Numbered from the stretch's first letter, positions 1 through 9,443 are shown. The stretch is 39,772 bases of DNA from an uncultured Prevotella sp. (GCA_900322095.1 ONYS01000022.1:1-39772); one strand, 5' to 3'. A program made the numbers and translations. The notes: generated by a model not told the origin, from the sequence alone.

Positions 1-226
1 GGAATTTGCGGTAAGACGGGGTAAGAATAATTCTGAATGAAGAAATATTCGGCAAAATTACTTCTGGAACCCAAAATGCCACTTTTTAAAGTGGACTCTA
101 CTATAGATAATAAAACTAAAAGATGGCAAGACCAAGAATAGAAGGAACCAACGACAAGGTGACCATACACAAGAACAGAGGCTACAAATTCATTTTATCT
201 GCCAAATTTTCTAGCCCAAAATTATG
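1..226. other. Left-edge stretch without a convincing gene
   Basis: No supported gene is seen. An inverted repeat CCACTTT-TT-AAAGTGG lies at 79-94. A short plus-strand reading frame from the ATG at 123 to 287 (54 codons, beginning MARPRIEGTN) runs into the antisense of the LRR remnant. Its start resembles the N-termini of small DNA-binding proteins, but the rest carries no recognisable domain. It is more likely a fragment or chance frame than a gene. Confidence 0.3.
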
Positions 227-861
227 TCAGTCGGAGAAAATGATTTTCGATATAAGGCCTTGCAACTTTTCCTTTAGTCTGGTATAGGTCAGAAGGGGGA
301 CATTGACAATACTCAAAGATATGCAATCGTCAAATACTCCATCACCAATGCTGACTAAAGATCTTGGAATATTGACGGATAGAAGGGACTTGCAATGAGA
401 AAATGCATACTTGCCGATGCTTGTCACAGAATCAGGAATACTGATTGTTCCCAACGATAAACACCATCGGTAAGCTTTGAAACCAATGCTGGTCACAGAG
501 TCGGGAATGGAGATGAAGGTTAGACTTGTGCAACATTCAAACACCGAATCTTCAATTTTGGTCACAGAGTCGGGAATGATGACGGACTGCAATGACAAGC
601 AATTATAAAACGCCAATTTATCAATAAATGTAACAGAGGGTGGTATGGAGATGATATTCAGTCTCGAACAACAAAAAAAGCACTTTAACCAATGCTCTTC
701 ACGGAGTTGGGAATCGTGACGGACTGCAATGATGAGCAATCTTTAAACGTCGCTCTATCAATAATTATGACAGAGGATGGGATAGCGATGGAATTCAGCC
801 TCAAACAACCCGAAAAAGCATTGTCGCCAATGCTGGTTACTGAACTGGGAATGGTTATTAT
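227..861 (-). pseudogene. Decayed BspA-like leucine-rich-repeat (LRR_5) surface protein gene
   Basis: The minus strand encodes repeated units of the form 'SIPDSVTSIGxxAFxxCxSL', the TpLRR/BspA (LRR_5) repeat of Bacteroidota surface proteins. About 853 to 685 reads one clean repeat frame ([17 protein letters not shown], then [12 protein letters not shown]), which stops at a TAA at 685-687 just where the next repeat should begin. The repeats resume shifted by one frame and continue to the stop at 227. No signal peptide, start codon or C-terminal sorting tail is found, and an in-frame TAG lies upstream at 862-864. The repeats therefore survive as a remnant with at least one frameshift and no start. 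Intact family members are usually several hundred residues and bind host or bacterial surfaces. A 170-codon frame remains open (227-739), but its first ~20 residues are out of the repeat frame, so calling that as an intact gene would be wrong. Confidence 0.75.
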
Positions 862-961
862 CTATGGCATAATCCATCTAGCCCTTAATAACCATTGTGG
901 AACAAAATCTCGGTATTAAGTTACAAAAATTCAGGACACATAAAAAATATTTCATTTTTAT

Positions 962-993
962 TTTGCTATAAAGGAATTATTTATTTATATTTG
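962..993 (+). promoter_or_regulatory. Bacteroidetes-type promoter for the GLUG protein gene
   Basis: A -7 element TATATTTG (986-993) fits TAnnTTTG exactly. A -33 element TTTG lies at 962-965, 20 nt upstream, which is the usual spacing. Transcription should start near 1000, about 75 nt before the ATG at 1077. This supports the ATG at 1077 over the in-frame TTG at 1014. Confidence 0.65.
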
Positions 994-1076
994 CAAAATA
1001 TTAAGACACTGAATTGCTTAAATCTAGACGATGGATTTCGAAGAAGTCTTTACTAATAATTAAAAACAATCTTTTT

Positions 1077-4046
1077 ATGAACAAAACAATTTCTATGATT
1101 AGCTTCTTAATCATGTTTTTTCTATCTGCCTTGCCTGTTTCGGCAGAAGACTGGAGCTATGATTTTGAAACTGCGAAAACAGACATTGGCAAATTATTTC
1201 ACGAGCACCGAGAGGTCACATTGAACAACATGGTATGGAAGATATACTGTGTCAGGAACAATGATGACAAGATGGATTATGCCAACGGCAAAGGCTCCAT
1301 GCGTATATATGGAACAAAAGCCTCCATGGATGGCATGCCCTACGTAGAAATGAAAGACAACAAGGAGGGCGGCATCGGCGTGGTCACATTCGACTATAGA
1401 GCCTACGAGAGAGAGAAAGACACTCAAACGACATGGGTCGTGCAGATAACGGAAGATGACGGATCGCATTGGCAGACCATAGGCAAGCCATTTACCCCGA
1501 CTATGGAGGTACAAACCTTCGAAGCCAAGGCCAACAGGGAGAATGCCCGCATACGTATTGTTCGTGAAGACTATGAGACCTTCCAATGGAAAGACTTGGG
1601 ATTCACGGCGATGTTCAACATCGACGACATGTCTATCACTGACGCAACGGCGGTAGATCCAAACGCGCCTTCCATTGATGTAGAAAGCAATAATGTATAT
1701 TTTGGAGAAGTATACAAAAGAGAGACCAAGACCATTACGTGCAAACTCTCCTATAAGAACTTGACTTCCCCCATCCAACTTAAGATGGACGCTGGTTCTC
1801 CCTTCAGTTTGTCAAAGACTGAAATTCCGGTAGAAGACGGAGAATATGAAGACTCCATTAGCATAAGCTTCAACCCCGTTGGCTATGGTACATTCAGGAC
1901 CATCATAACACTGCAGTCGGGCGATGTCGAGACATTCATTTCCCTTTCGGGTGTGGGTGTCAGAAAGCCCGGCGTCTATGAGTATAGTGGCGGAAATGGA
2001 ACAGCAGAGGATCCCTATCTGGTGTCAACAGCCGACGACATAGCCGACTTGTCTGATGCCGTGAATGGAACGTATACTTACGAAGGCAAGTTCTTCAAGA
2101 TGACATCGGATATAGACTTGACCGAGATTTCAAATCTCTTGCCGATTGGCAACAATTTCGGTTCTGCAGGCTCTACAATAAAAGCCTTCTGTGGAACCTT
2201 TGATGGAGATGGCCATACCATCAACAACCTCACAATGTCTTATCAAGGTAAGGAAAAGATAGGAGTCGCGTTGTTTGGTGTTATCCAAGGCGCCACAATC
2301 AAGAATCTCACCATCGACAACAGCTCCATACAATCTGACGCTCTCACGGCAGGATTCGTGTCAGCCGCACTGGGAGGCACTGTCTTGAATTGTCATTTGG
2401 GCAATAATGTTGTCATCAACAGCACACGCCAGGCCTACGCCGCAGGCATTGTTTGCGGCGTGTTTGGAGACTCCATACTGATTAGCGACTGCTCTTCGTC
2501 TGCAAGAATCACCGCAACGGGAATGGGTGTCGCGGGAATCATAGCCAGCTGCGGAGTAAACGGCAATGTCATTAAACGATGCGTGAATTATGGCGAGTTG
2601 TCTTCAAATGCAGGCATCGTAGGCGGCATCGTCGGATTGGTGGAAGACTACGGAAGCGCTTACGTCAGGGATTGTGCCAACTTTGGAAAAATCACCTCAC
2701 CCACCAATGCCGGTGGTATTGCTGCTCTCTTGTCGCCTTCATCATTCGGTCCGCTTAACGTCAGCAATTGCTACAATAACGCAGAATTGGATTGCGACGA
2801 CAACGTACATCCGATAACATTACCGGTTACTGGAGAGATGTCTGCAATTCATATTGACAACAGTTATTATTCTACAGACAAATATGCCAATGAAGTGGAA
2901 GGCGCCACAGGAAAGACTACGCAGGAAATGAGGAGCGACGCTTTCACGAAGTTGCTGAACAAGGGCAGAAAGGGTCCGTGGACGCGTTCGGATGACATCA
3001 ACGGCGGATTCCCTCTTCCCTCCGACACCTTGTCTTCCGACACAGTGGTTGACCAGTGCGTCTTGATAGCAGATGATGTCACAGTTCCACAATACGCCTA
3101 CTACAGGATATTTATCAAACAGTTTAATAACAAACTGGCAGATTATGTGAATTCGAAAAACCGTTTTGTCGTGAAATACCAGTCCGACAATGAGGATGTC
3201 GTGGCGGCTTGGGGAAATGCTTTCAAGACGGTTGCAACAGGAGAGGCAAACGTAACCATGCGCATTGCAGGCTCGGCCGACGGTTCTCTGGATGCCTTCG
3301 ATGAGAATAACGTCCTCGACGAGGTGTCTTTCCGGGTGAAGGTTGTCGACACTGTAGGAATACAACTGCCGCCTATGAATATTTCCTGGGGAGCAAGCAA
3401 ATCTGAGGCTACGAGTACAGAGGAATCCAACGGTCATCAGAACTTTACCGAGAAGTATTGGCAGATGCATCCCTCTGTAAGCGAAGAGGCCCGGGAGGGT
3501 GTAGAGGTGTTCTTGACCGACAACTTCGAATTTCCTTTGTCCATGCTCTATTTCAATTCGCAAGATGAATTGATTGCATCCGATATTATTGTCTCCTCAT
3601 GGGAACGGGTCAAGACTCCTGTCATCTCACCCATTTGCAAGCTGCTAAAGGAAAAAGGATTCAACGACATGGGACTTGATCCGGAGACGGGACAATGGCT
3701 GATGTACAACGAGGACAATCAGACCATGGCCACATGCGGTCTTGTTTTTGTGCAAAACCAGGGGTATTACTATCTCAGTCTGTATTATGATCCGCAAATA
3801 CCTGACAATATAGAAAGAAACAGCCTTGGGAAGGATTTCCCCAAAATCGCGATCAACTATTACGACTCGGGGATTGGAATTACTGCCAATGAGCATATCG
3901 GACAGAACATCTCTATTTTCGATATCAATGGAAGATGCCTTGGCAAATCCGTTGTCGCACAGGGAGAGAACTTCTTTGACATTCCCTCAAAAGAACCTCT
4001 AGTGATTAAGATTGGGAACTGTGCTCCTGTAAAAGTCATCCGTTGA
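1077..4046 (+). CDS. Secreted GLUG-motif/beta-helix surface protein
   Basis: A 989-residue exported protein. The ATG at 1077 is chosen because it gives a normal signal peptide (MNKTISMISFLIMFF... cut near VSAED); the in-frame TTG at 1014 would add 21 residues in front of it. Visible regions in order: a choice-of-anchor-J-like beta domain (about 25-190, opening WSYDFETAK), an HYDIN/SPD-2-like Ig domain (about 193-300), a repeated beta-helix region with GLUG-type motifs (about 307-590, e.g. GTFDGDGHTINNLTM near 373), then a bacterial-Ig-like region and a C-terminal 'ISIFDINGRCLG...' module like type IX secretion sorting domains. GLUG proteins are known as surface adhesin or protease-like scaffolds. 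No catalytic motif is seen, so the exact role is open. It is followed by an 84-bp gap with a stem-loop and then a second secreted protein, so the two may share a transcript. Confidence 0.8.
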   Translation: MNKTISMISFLIMFFLSALPVSAEDWSYDFETAKTDIGKLFHEHREVTLNNMVWKIYCVRNNDDKMDYANGKGSMRIYGTKASMDGMPYVEMKDNKEGGIGVVTFDYRAYEREKDTQTTWVVQITEDDGSHWQTIGKPFTPTMEVQTFEAKANRENARIRIVREDYETFQWKDLGFTAMFNIDDMSITDATAVDPNAPSIDVESNNVYFGEVYKRETKTITCKLSYKNLTSPIQLKMDAGSPFSLSKTEIPVEDGEYEDSISISFNPVGYGTFRTIITLQSGDVETFISLSGVGVRKPGVYEYSGGNGTAEDPYLVSTADDIADLSDAVNGTYTYEGKFFKMTSDIDLTEISNLLPIGNNFGSAGSTIKAFCGTFDGDGHTINNLTMSYQGKEKIGVALFGVIQGATIKNLTIDNSSIQSDALTAGFVSAALGGTVLNCHLGNNVVINSTRQAYAAGIVCGVFGDSILISDCSSSARITATGMGVAGIIASCGVNGNVIKRCVNYGELSSNAGIVGGIVGLVEDYGSAYVRDCANFGKITSPTNAGGIAALLSPSSFGPLNVSNCYNNAELDCDDNVHPITLPVTGEMSAIHIDNSYYSTDKYANEVEGATGKTTQEMRSDAFTKLLNKGRKGPWTRSDDINGGFPLPSDTLSSDTVVDQCVLIADDVTVPQYAYYRIFIKQFNNKLADYVNSKNRFVVKYQSDNEDVVAAWGNAFKTVATGEANVTMRIAGSADGSLDAFDENNVLDEVSFRVKVVDTVGIQLPPMNISWGASKSEATSTEESNGHQNFTEKYWQMHPSVSEEAREGVEVFLTDNFEFPLSMLYFNSQDELIASDIIVSSWERVKTPVISPICKLLKEKGFNDMGLDPETGQWLMYNEDNQTMATCGLVFVQNQGYYYLSLYYDPQIPDNIERNSLGKDFPKIAINYYDSGIGITANEHIGQNISIFDINGRCLGKSVVAQGENFFDIPSKEPLVIKIGNCAPVKVIR

Positions 4047-4071
4047 CTTTAACGGGCAGGACTCATCAAGA

Positions 4072-4109
4072 AGAAATGTCTCCGACGGTGGAATACGGGA
4101 GACATTTCT
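4072..4109 (+). other. Perfect 12-bp stem-loop between two secreted-protein genes
   Basis: AGAAATGTCTCC (4072-4083) and GGAGACATTTCT (4098-4109) pair perfectly around a 14-nt loop. No T-run follows, so it is not a textbook intrinsic terminator. It could be a partial terminator or an mRNA-stabilising processing element between the GLUG gene and the next gene. Confidence 0.65.
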
Positions 4110-4130
4110 ACTAGTCAACACAAATACATT

Positions 4131-5519
4131 ATGAACACGATGACATATAAGAACAAGACAACAAGATACCTCCTCACGCTTCTGTTGGGAGTCGGTATGA
4201 ATGGCGTTGCCCATGCGCAAACTTATTCGAGCATAAGTGAGATCAAACAGCTCACCTCGAATACATACGTTACCATCAACTTCCCGCCCAATACGGTGCA
4301 GGTTGCCATGTTGGAGAGGAATGATGCCGGTGATGTAGGAGGCACCTATCTATGGGATGGTAAAGACGGACTGTTTTTATTCAATTCCACCCTGCCCACG
4401 TGGCCCATCAACGACCTGCAAGTCGGTGATTATGTGAGTGGGATGTTGACCGGAGAGTGGGAATATAACTATTGGGATCTCTACAATGCCGATGGTGATA
4501 TTACGATCGGGGGTAATGCTCCCCTCGTGCCCTTAAAGAAGGCAGGGAATGACATCGTCGAGAATGGGGCCTACAACAAATTCGGCTTGTATGAGCTAGA
4601 AGGGGTCTTCAATCTTGACCGTTTGCAATTCACGTCCGACGATGGGGTTGTGTTTAGTCTGGAGGATAATTTCCACCAGGACTTGCCTGCCGTCTCCAGT
4701 CATGGCACACTGAGGGCAATGTTCTATCAAGGTGAGATAGCCAACTATCTTTGGCCCTACCAACCCAATGCCTTCATGCCTGATGAAAAACCGTTTACAC
4801 CAGAGTCTACAATCACTTCTGATGTGGTTTACAGCATTGGCGACTTGAAGAAATGCCTTACGAGTACGACTCTTGAGATAAAGGATGGCTATGAGATTCA
4901 AGTCGTCAACACGTTGGGTGATGCCTATTTCCTCTGGGACGGCGAACAAGGCCTACTGCTGCATGACGCCTCAAAGAAAATAGCACACTTGGTGCAGAGA
5001 GGCAGTATGATGACCTCTGGCTCACTTCTCTGCGACACCAAGACCGGTTTCTGGGGATGCATAGGCTCTAAGGATTTGGTGATAGAGAACGAACAGGCCA
5101 CTCTCGAACCCCTCAATAAGAAGTTGAAGGACATCTCGCCTTCAGATCTGTTTGGCTATTTCAGATTATACGGCCAGATCGAGAAAGGGCTGTATGGCAA
5201 TTATGTGTTGAGAGACGGTGATGCCCACTTAACATTGACAGACCTCTTCAATTATGGGATTGATCTTGAAAATCTGATGGGCAAGCAAGGCTATGTAGAC
5301 GCAGTGTACCACGTTGTTGGCAACAAGCTCATTCTCCATCCCGAGAACTTCTTTGAAGAGGACACGAATGGAGTTGCAGCCACTCGTTTGTCAGACGAAG
5401 AGAATGCAGACCGTGATATCTATACGATAGACGGTAAAAAGATAACCGGCATATCAGGAACTCCAAAAGGTATCTTCATAGAAAACGGAAAGAAAGTCAT
5501 CAAAAAAATGACTCCGTGA
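4131..5519 (+). CDS. Secreted two-repeat protein with Prevotella-type C-terminal tail
   Basis: A 462-residue protein with a signal peptide (basic start, hydrophobic LLTLLLGVG, cut near AHAQ-TYSS). Two related halves are visible: 'YSSISEIKQLTSNTYVTINF...YLWDGKDGLFLF' (about 32-90) and 'VYSIGDLKKCLTSTTLEIKD...FLWDGEQGLLLH' (about 227-285). Each has a [FY]LWDG-x-GLLL core and a following small beta domain, suggestive of duplicated OB-fold-like modules common in secreted Bacteroidales proteins. The end reads YTIDGKKITG...KGIFIENGKKVIKK, the same tail type as in two other large secreted proteins of this window. I do not recognise a specific function. It lies 84 bp after the GLUG protein in the same direction and ends before a strong hairpin facing a convergent gene. 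Confidence 0.75.
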   Translation: MNTMTYKNKTTRYLLTLLLGVGMNGVAHAQTYSSISEIKQLTSNTYVTINFPPNTVQVAMLERNDAGDVGGTYLWDGKDGLFLFNSTLPTWPINDLQVGDYVSGMLTGEWEYNYWDLYNADGDITIGGNAPLVPLKKAGNDIVENGAYNKFGLYELEGVFNLDRLQFTSDDGVVFSLEDNFHQDLPAVSSHGTLRAMFYQGEIANYLWPYQPNAFMPDEKPFTPESTITSDVVYSIGDLKKCLTSTTLEIKDGYEIQVVNTLGDAYFLWDGEQGLLLHDASKKIAHLVQRGSMMTSGSLLCDTKTGFWGCIGSKDLVIENEQATLEPLNKKLKDISPSDLFGYFRLYGQIEKGLYGNYVLRDGDAHLTLTDLFNYGIDLENLMGKQGYVDAVYHVVGNKLILHPENFFEEDTNGVAATRLSDEENADRDIYTIDGKKITGISGTPKGIFIENGKKVIKKMTP

Positions 5520-5583
5520 TACACGGGTTGTTATGCCAAGCCCATGAAATCAGTGTGCCCGGATTCGGGGCTGTTGGTAGACT

Positions 5584-5637
5584 ACTGCCCTTTGGTTGTA
5601 CCTTCGAAAGTTGTGAGGAGGTAGACCAAAGGGCAGT
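5584..5637. terminator. Bidirectional hairpin terminator between convergent genes
   Basis: ACTGCCCTTTGGT (5584-5596) pairs perfectly with ACCAAAGGGCAGT (5625-5637), and a further TACCT/AGGTA pairing lies inside the loop. It sits in the 178-bp gap between the convergent secreted-protein gene and the aldo/keto reductase gene, where a shared terminator is expected. The T-content after the stem is modest. Confidence 0.75.
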
Positions 5638-5697
5638 TATTCATTTCCGGAATTTGAGAAAAATAAATTCAAGCCATTCAATGATAAACGCCAGAGA

Positions 5698-6705
5698 CTA
5701 TATGTCGGTGTCGGCGAATGGGGCAGCATGGAGGCAACGGATGTCGGCCTGCAACTGCTCCACACTGCTGGCACCCACGAGTACGCTGGTCACGCCCTCT
5801 TGGTGGAGAATCCAGGCCAGGGCCATCTCTGCCATGGTTTCTTGGCGCGACTGGGCTATAGAGTCGAGACGCTGAAGATAGGCAAGAAGCTCGGGCGTCA
5901 GCATCTCTCTCTTCAACGAGGAGCCATGAGCCATTCGCGAATCGGCCGGAATGCCGTGCAGGTAACGGTTCGTGAGCAGTCCCTGGGCGAGTGGCGAGAA
6001 ACTGATGAAGCCAATTCCCTCCTGCCGGCAATAGTCGAGGATGCCTTCCTCGATGGGCTTGCGGTCGATGAGGTTGATGCGCCCCTGGTAGATCAGCAGC
6101 GGCACGTCGTGGTCACGGAGATACTTGTTGGCTGTCTTCAGAGCGTCCAATGGCCAGCGTGAGATGCCCACATAGAGGGCTTTGCCTTGGCGTACGATGT
6201 CGACGAGGGCTTGAAGCGTCTCCTCTAAAGGCGTATGAGGGTCATAACGGTGACTATAGAAGAGGTCGACATAGTCGAGGTGCATGCGCCTCAGGCTTTG
6301 GTCGATGCTAGCCATGAGGTATTTGCGTGAGCCCCAGTTGCCGTATGGTCCTGGCCACATGTCGTAACCGGCCTTGGTCGAGATGAAGAGTTCGTCGCGG
6401 TATGGGCGGAAGTCGTCGTCCATGAGTTGTCCTAGTGTCTCCTCGGCTGATCCATAGGGAGGGCCGTAGTTGTTGGCGAGGTCAAAATGGGTGATGCCGT
6501 GGTCGAAGGCATAGTGGGTGATGGCGCGGCTCCGTTCGTAAGGGTCCACGCCGCCGAAATTATGCCAGAACCCCAGACTTATTCTCGGAAGCAATACTCC
6601 TGAATGTCCACAACGTTGATACAGCGAGTCGGCATCATCGTAGCGTGTGTCTGCGGCGGTGTAACGTGATTTCAGATTCATCTCTTTAAGGGTTCTTTCT
6701 TCCAT
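5698..6705 (-). CDS. Aldo/keto reductase, YghZ/Gpr type (AKR14-like)
   Basis: A 335-residue cytoplasmic NADPH-dependent oxidoreductase with a TIM barrel. The catalytic tetrad can be read directly: D75 and Y80 (FDLANNYGPP), K111 (ISTKAGYDMWPGPYG) and H152 (FYSHRYD). The segment GYDMWPGPYGNWGSRKYL is characteristic of the YghZ/L-glyceraldehyde-3-phosphate reductase group, which detoxifies L-glyceraldehyde 3-phosphate and methylglyoxal-like aldehydes. The C-terminal NADPH-binding region (VLVGASSVEQLQ) is intact and the length is normal for the group. The first ATG is used; a second at residue 9 (MNLKSRY) is also possible. The gene stands alone, convergent with the secreted-protein gene. The family call is firm; the natural substrate is not. 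Confidence 0.92.
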   Translation of the reverse strand: MEERTLKEMNLKSRYTAADTRYDDADSLYQRCGHSGVLLPRISLGFWHNFGGVDPYERSRAITHYAFDHGITHFDLANNYGPPYGSAEETLGQLMDDDFRPYRDELFISTKAGYDMWPGPYGNWGSRKYLMASIDQSLRRMHLDYVDLFYSHRYDPHTPLEETLQALVDIVRQGKALYVGISRWPLDALKTANKYLRDHDVPLLIYQGRINLIDRKPIEEGILDYCRQEGIGFISFSPLAQGLLTNRYLHGIPADSRMAHGSSLKREMLTPELLAYLQRLDSIAQSRQETMAEMALAWILHQEGVTSVLVGASSVEQLQADIRCLHAAPFADTDI

Positions 6706-7432
6706 AGTCTATTCGTGTTTTGTTAGTTTTTAATTTTCAGAACGGGCGTTTGGGCCAATAAGATTTTTCGGCTTATGGCTTGTGGCTAGGGTGGCTCATC
6801 TCAAAAGCCATGTCTTGCGCATTTTGCATGACAAAAATAGCGATAATATTTGGTAAGGCCATAAGTTTCGGTAGAAAAATGTATTCTTGGCACCGACTGT
6901 CTGCCATCTAACTCCAAATACCCCCTTGGCATTTCATTTTTGTTTCTATTTATTAAGATTTCAAGTTTTTGAGAAGAGTAATTGCCTTCCAGGCAAATGC
7001 TAGCGATATTAGAATCACGAATGCCTAATCACCGACGATTCTCTCCTCAATCGAGTTGACAGAAGCGTTGTCACGACGAAGGATTTATTTGTGATGAGCA
7101 AGCGAAGTACTTCCTTGGCCGTCAGGAATGACGGCCCTCCTACTTGCGCTCCGGTGTTCTATCCCCTCCCTTCGTAGGGAGGGGTGGGGGTGGGTCTGTA
7201 TTGGCATTCCTTTCTGGGCTGATAGTACTATTCGTTGATGTGCGTTCCATAGAAAATATCCGTTGAGCCTCAAAATATCATAGGACGAATTAGGGGGCTT
7301 TTTTTGTTCAATATCGCTGACACGGGCTTTCAAAGAACTTGAACAAAGAAATTGGGTCAATGTCAGATCAGATATGTATCTTTGCAACAGATATAAAGAC
7401 AGAGGCAGCCGACTCGCAAGAAAGGATGTAGG
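6706..7432. other. Non-coding gap with dispersed repeat copies
   Basis: No supported gene in about 0.7 kb. A CAAAAATA at 6832-6839 reads as TATTTTTG on the minus strand and could be the -7 element of the aldo/keto reductase gene, 127 nt upstream; no -33 box is clear. The stretch 7073-7196 holds repeat elements listed separately. At 7256-7276 a short motif (ATATCCGTTGAGCC) recurs in other intergenic gaps of the window. Confidence 0.5.
7073..7196 (+). repeat. Composite intergenic repeat, copy 1 (REP-like plus GC-rich palindrome)
   Basis: About 124 bp closely matching 14283-14407 in direct orientation. It contains an inverse 27-nt REP-like unit at 7117-7143 (ending in CTCCTAC, i.e. GTAGGAG on the other strand) and a GC-rich palindrome at 7163-7194 (CCCCTCCC-TTCGTA-GGGAGGGG then G-rich). 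Just upstream, 'AGAAGCGTTGTCA' looks like a deleted forward unit. Confidence 0.75.
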
Positions 7433-8087
7433 TCTATCTTAATATTCTTGTCGGCAATGATGCCGAAGCAACCTGCGAAATAGTCTGCTGGTCAGAAGTC
7501 TTCGGGATATTCGAAGGTCGCGGTTTCTATTCTGAGGCTTTCAATCCGGTCGAGACTGTAGATGTGCGTAGTTCTGGAATCCGCAGACCTTCCCACGACA
7601 TACCATCGCTGATTCCACAGCTTCAGGCACAGCGGCATGAGACGGCGGTTCTTTTCTCCATTGCTCCAGTATGCGCCGTAGGTGATGGAGATGTATTGAT
7701 TGTTCTTCATCGCCTCAATAATTTCTTCCAGATAAACATGCCCCTAGGGAATCTCCTCCAGGATAATCCTGTCTTTCAGCGACTTTGCCTCCTGCAAGGA
7801 ATTGCTGATAGAGGTGGTGTTGAGCAGCCAACTGTCCAAGCTGTCGTTTTGCAAGTCTTGCGGATTGTCAATGTAGTAACGGTAGCTTCCTCACATTCAA
7901 TGATGAGTCCGAATGTGTCGAAGATGGCATCTCTCCATTTGTGGAAAGTCCGCTTGCTCAGGTCCTCGCCACCACTCATGTCCACATTGTTCCTCCATTT
8001 GCGGTTCAAGTCCTCAAAGGATATCTTGCCCGCATTGGCAATTGTGTTGACAATCCAAGTGATCTTGTTCAGTTGGTTGATCGGCAT
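7433..8087 (-). pseudogene. WYL-domain transcriptional regulator, broken by a frameshift and two stops
   Basis: Reading the minus strand from the ATG at 8087, the N-terminus (MPINQLNKITWIVNTIANAG, then WRDAIFDTFGLIIECEE) is the start of a Bacteroidales WYL-family DNA-binding regulator. Near 7884 the frame shifts by one: expected YRYYIDNPQDLQNDSLDSWLL continues only in the next frame. That frame then has a TAG at 7744-7746 (EIP-stop-GHVYLEEI), resumes through the WYL domain (ITYGAYWSNGEKNRRLMPLCL, then RWYVVGRS), and meets a TGA at 7492-7494 (FEYPEDF-stop-PADYFAGCFGIIADKNIKID). After about 7433 homology-like sequence ends, so the C-terminus is also lost. Intact relatives are about 300 residues and sense small ligands or single-stranded nucleic acid through the WYL fold. 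Three independent lesions make it a dead gene. Fragments at 7776-8087 and 7492-7710 should not be annotated as two genes. Confidence 0.88.
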
Positions 8088-8103
8088 AGGGTATGTAGTT
8101 TAT

Positions 8104-8202
8104 CCTGCATTATTCATGAACATTAAACGCTACTTTTTTGAACATGAATTATCACAAATTACCCATAAATTATTCGTAAATGATTATATTCATGAGAAAT
8201 TT
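8104..8202. repeat. 99-bp inverted repeat, copy A (mate at 12707-12805)
   Basis: Copy A, read on the plus strand, matches the reverse complement of 12707-12805 at 97 of 99 positions by eye. It is AT-rich and full of ATTCATGA/TTCATGAA motifs. Copy A occupies the leader directly upstream of the broken WYL gene. The match ends sharply at 8202. Confidence 0.9.
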
Positions 8203-8280
8203 TAGTATATGCACTCACTTAAGACACTTCTCTTTTACGAGCGAAGCGAAATGGATGCAGAGCCCTGCTGGTTGAAATAT

Positions 8281-8880
8281 CTATCCGCGCAGATAGATGT
8301 AGTTGCGCCCATTGGCTGATTTGCGCAGTTTGCCTTGACCGACAAAGAGCTTCAGCCACTTGGTGGCGACATACTTGCCGAGACCGAACGACTGCTGCAG
8401 GATGTTGTTGGTGATGTAGTCGTGGTGGTGCAGATAATCATCGATCTTTGCCCACAAGTCCTCCTCGGTATAGACCACCGATTTTGACGAATAATCTGAT
8501 TTTACGAAAGTCATGTCCCTGGTCACGTCATCGAACAGCTGTTTCTCTGCCTTGAATCTGATGGCTTTGGGATGGATGTCCTTGCCTGTTATCTTATGGT
8601 TGGGCTCCTGTGCTGTTTTGTCCAATCCTGTCGCCAGAGAAAGCCAGCCGATGCCAGGAATAAAGAATCTGTTGCCCGCCTGCAATTGCTCCACTGCGAG
8701 GCTTCGGAGCTCCGTCAGCACAGCCTTCACGTCGCCTTTTGTGAGCGAGCAACTGTCTTGGATGCGTTCTGCAATTTCGTCTTCCGTCAGAGGCGTCAGC
8801 TGTCGTAATACTACGTAGTTGCGTTCATTGCCTTCTCCTCTAGCATTCTTCAGTGTGTGAACTTCGTACTTGATTTCCAT
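8281..8880 (-). CDS. HU/IHF-like DNA-binding protein with C-terminal extension
   Basis: A 199-residue protein of the Bacteroidales HU-related family (the 'HU_rel' group, larger than normal ~90-aa HU). Residues about 1-130 carry the HU-like region: ELxAxRIxDSCSLTKGDVKAVLTEL-type helices, then the beta-arm area 'GNRFFIPGIGWLSLA'. Residues about 140-199 form an added helical domain (EEDLWAKIDDYLHHHDYIT...GLGKYVATKWLKLFVGQGKL) that looks like a small winged helix. Nucleoid-type or regulatory DNA binding is expected; no partner is encoded nearby. Upstream (the promoter side) lies a 22-bp x4 tandem array at 8924-9007. The gene sits inside the 8.1-12.8 kb patch bounded by the inverted repeat. The family is fairly sure; the role is unknown. 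Confidence 0.82.
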   Translation of the reverse strand: MEIKYEVHTLKNARGEGNERNYVVLRQLTPLTEDEIAERIQDSCSLTKGDVKAVLTELRSLAVEQLQAGNRFFIPGIGWLSLATGLDKTAQEPNHKITGKDIHPKAIRFKAEKQLFDDVTRDMTFVKSDYSSKSVVYTEEDLWAKIDDYLHHHDYITNNILQQSFGLGKYVATKWLKLFVGQGKLRKSANGRNYIYLRG

Positions 8881-8923
8881 AGATTTCTATGATTTTATAG
8901 GTTTATTATGGTTTTTTCTTGTC

Positions 8924-9007
8924 GGGCGGCAATTGCCGCCCTTACGGCTGCCAATTGCCGCCCTTATGGTTGCCAATTGCCGCCCTTACGGTTGCCAATT
9001 GCCGCCC
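8924..9007. repeat. Tandem array, 22-bp unit x4, palindromic core
   Basis: The core AATTGCCGCCC begins at 8931, 8953, 8975 and 8997, an exact 22-bp period. The unit is GG(T/C)TGCCAATTGCCGCCCTTA-type, and its GGCAATTGCC core is self-complementary. It lies 44-127 bp upstream of the HU-like gene start. A second 22-bp array with a different palindrome is at 36278-36365. Confidence 0.9.
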
Positions 9008-9106
9008 ATCATTGTTATAACGATATTGCCTCGCTTTTATTGCTTATGTAGTATGAAAGGTGGGGGAGTGGGTCTTATCTCCTTCGGCGGCTGGAATGCC
9101 CATGCA

Positions 9107-9141
9107 GACCCACCCCTAGCCCCTCCCTACAAAGGGAGGGG
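9107..9141 (-). repeat. GC-rich palindrome, second repeat family (inverse copy)
   Basis: ACCCACCCC followed by CCCCTCCCTACAAAGGGAGGGG. The reverse complement matches the element at 7163-7194, and the match extends through TGGGTCTG and GGCATTCC on the flank (9083-9106). Other copies are at 14372-14406 and 23851-23883. Confidence 0.75.
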
Positions 9142-9178
9142 AAGAAACATCGGAGTGTTGACGTAGGAATGCCGCATG

Positions 9179-9344
9179 GTAGGAGGGCCGTCATTCTTGA
9201 CGGCCAAGAACTGCAGGGAGAAATAATTGATAGAACAGTGTTCATCGTCAGGAATGACGACGCTCCTAATGACGGCCAAGAACTGCAAGAGTGGGATTTT
9301 AATTGATAGAACAGTGTTCATCGTCAGGAATGACGACGCTCCTA
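9179..9344. repeat. REPIN-like pair plus tandem partial duplication
   Basis: A forward 27-nt unit (9179-9205, GTAGGAGGGCCGTCATTC...) and an inverse unit (9244-9268) face each other across about 38 bp. The tail half of this pair (about 9199-9270) is repeated in tandem at 9271-9345, giving a further inverse unit at 9321-9344. The same pair with nearly the same spacer (AACTGC..., TTAATTGATAGA) recurs at 12544-12633. Confidence 0.85.
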
Positions 9345-9443
9345 ATTTTAGTCTAAAGCGAGCTTGATGGGCGCCTTAAAAGAAAAAAAAGACGCAAAAT
9401 GCATAAAATTGAATGATTTTCTTCTGTCTTTTGATTTTTTATA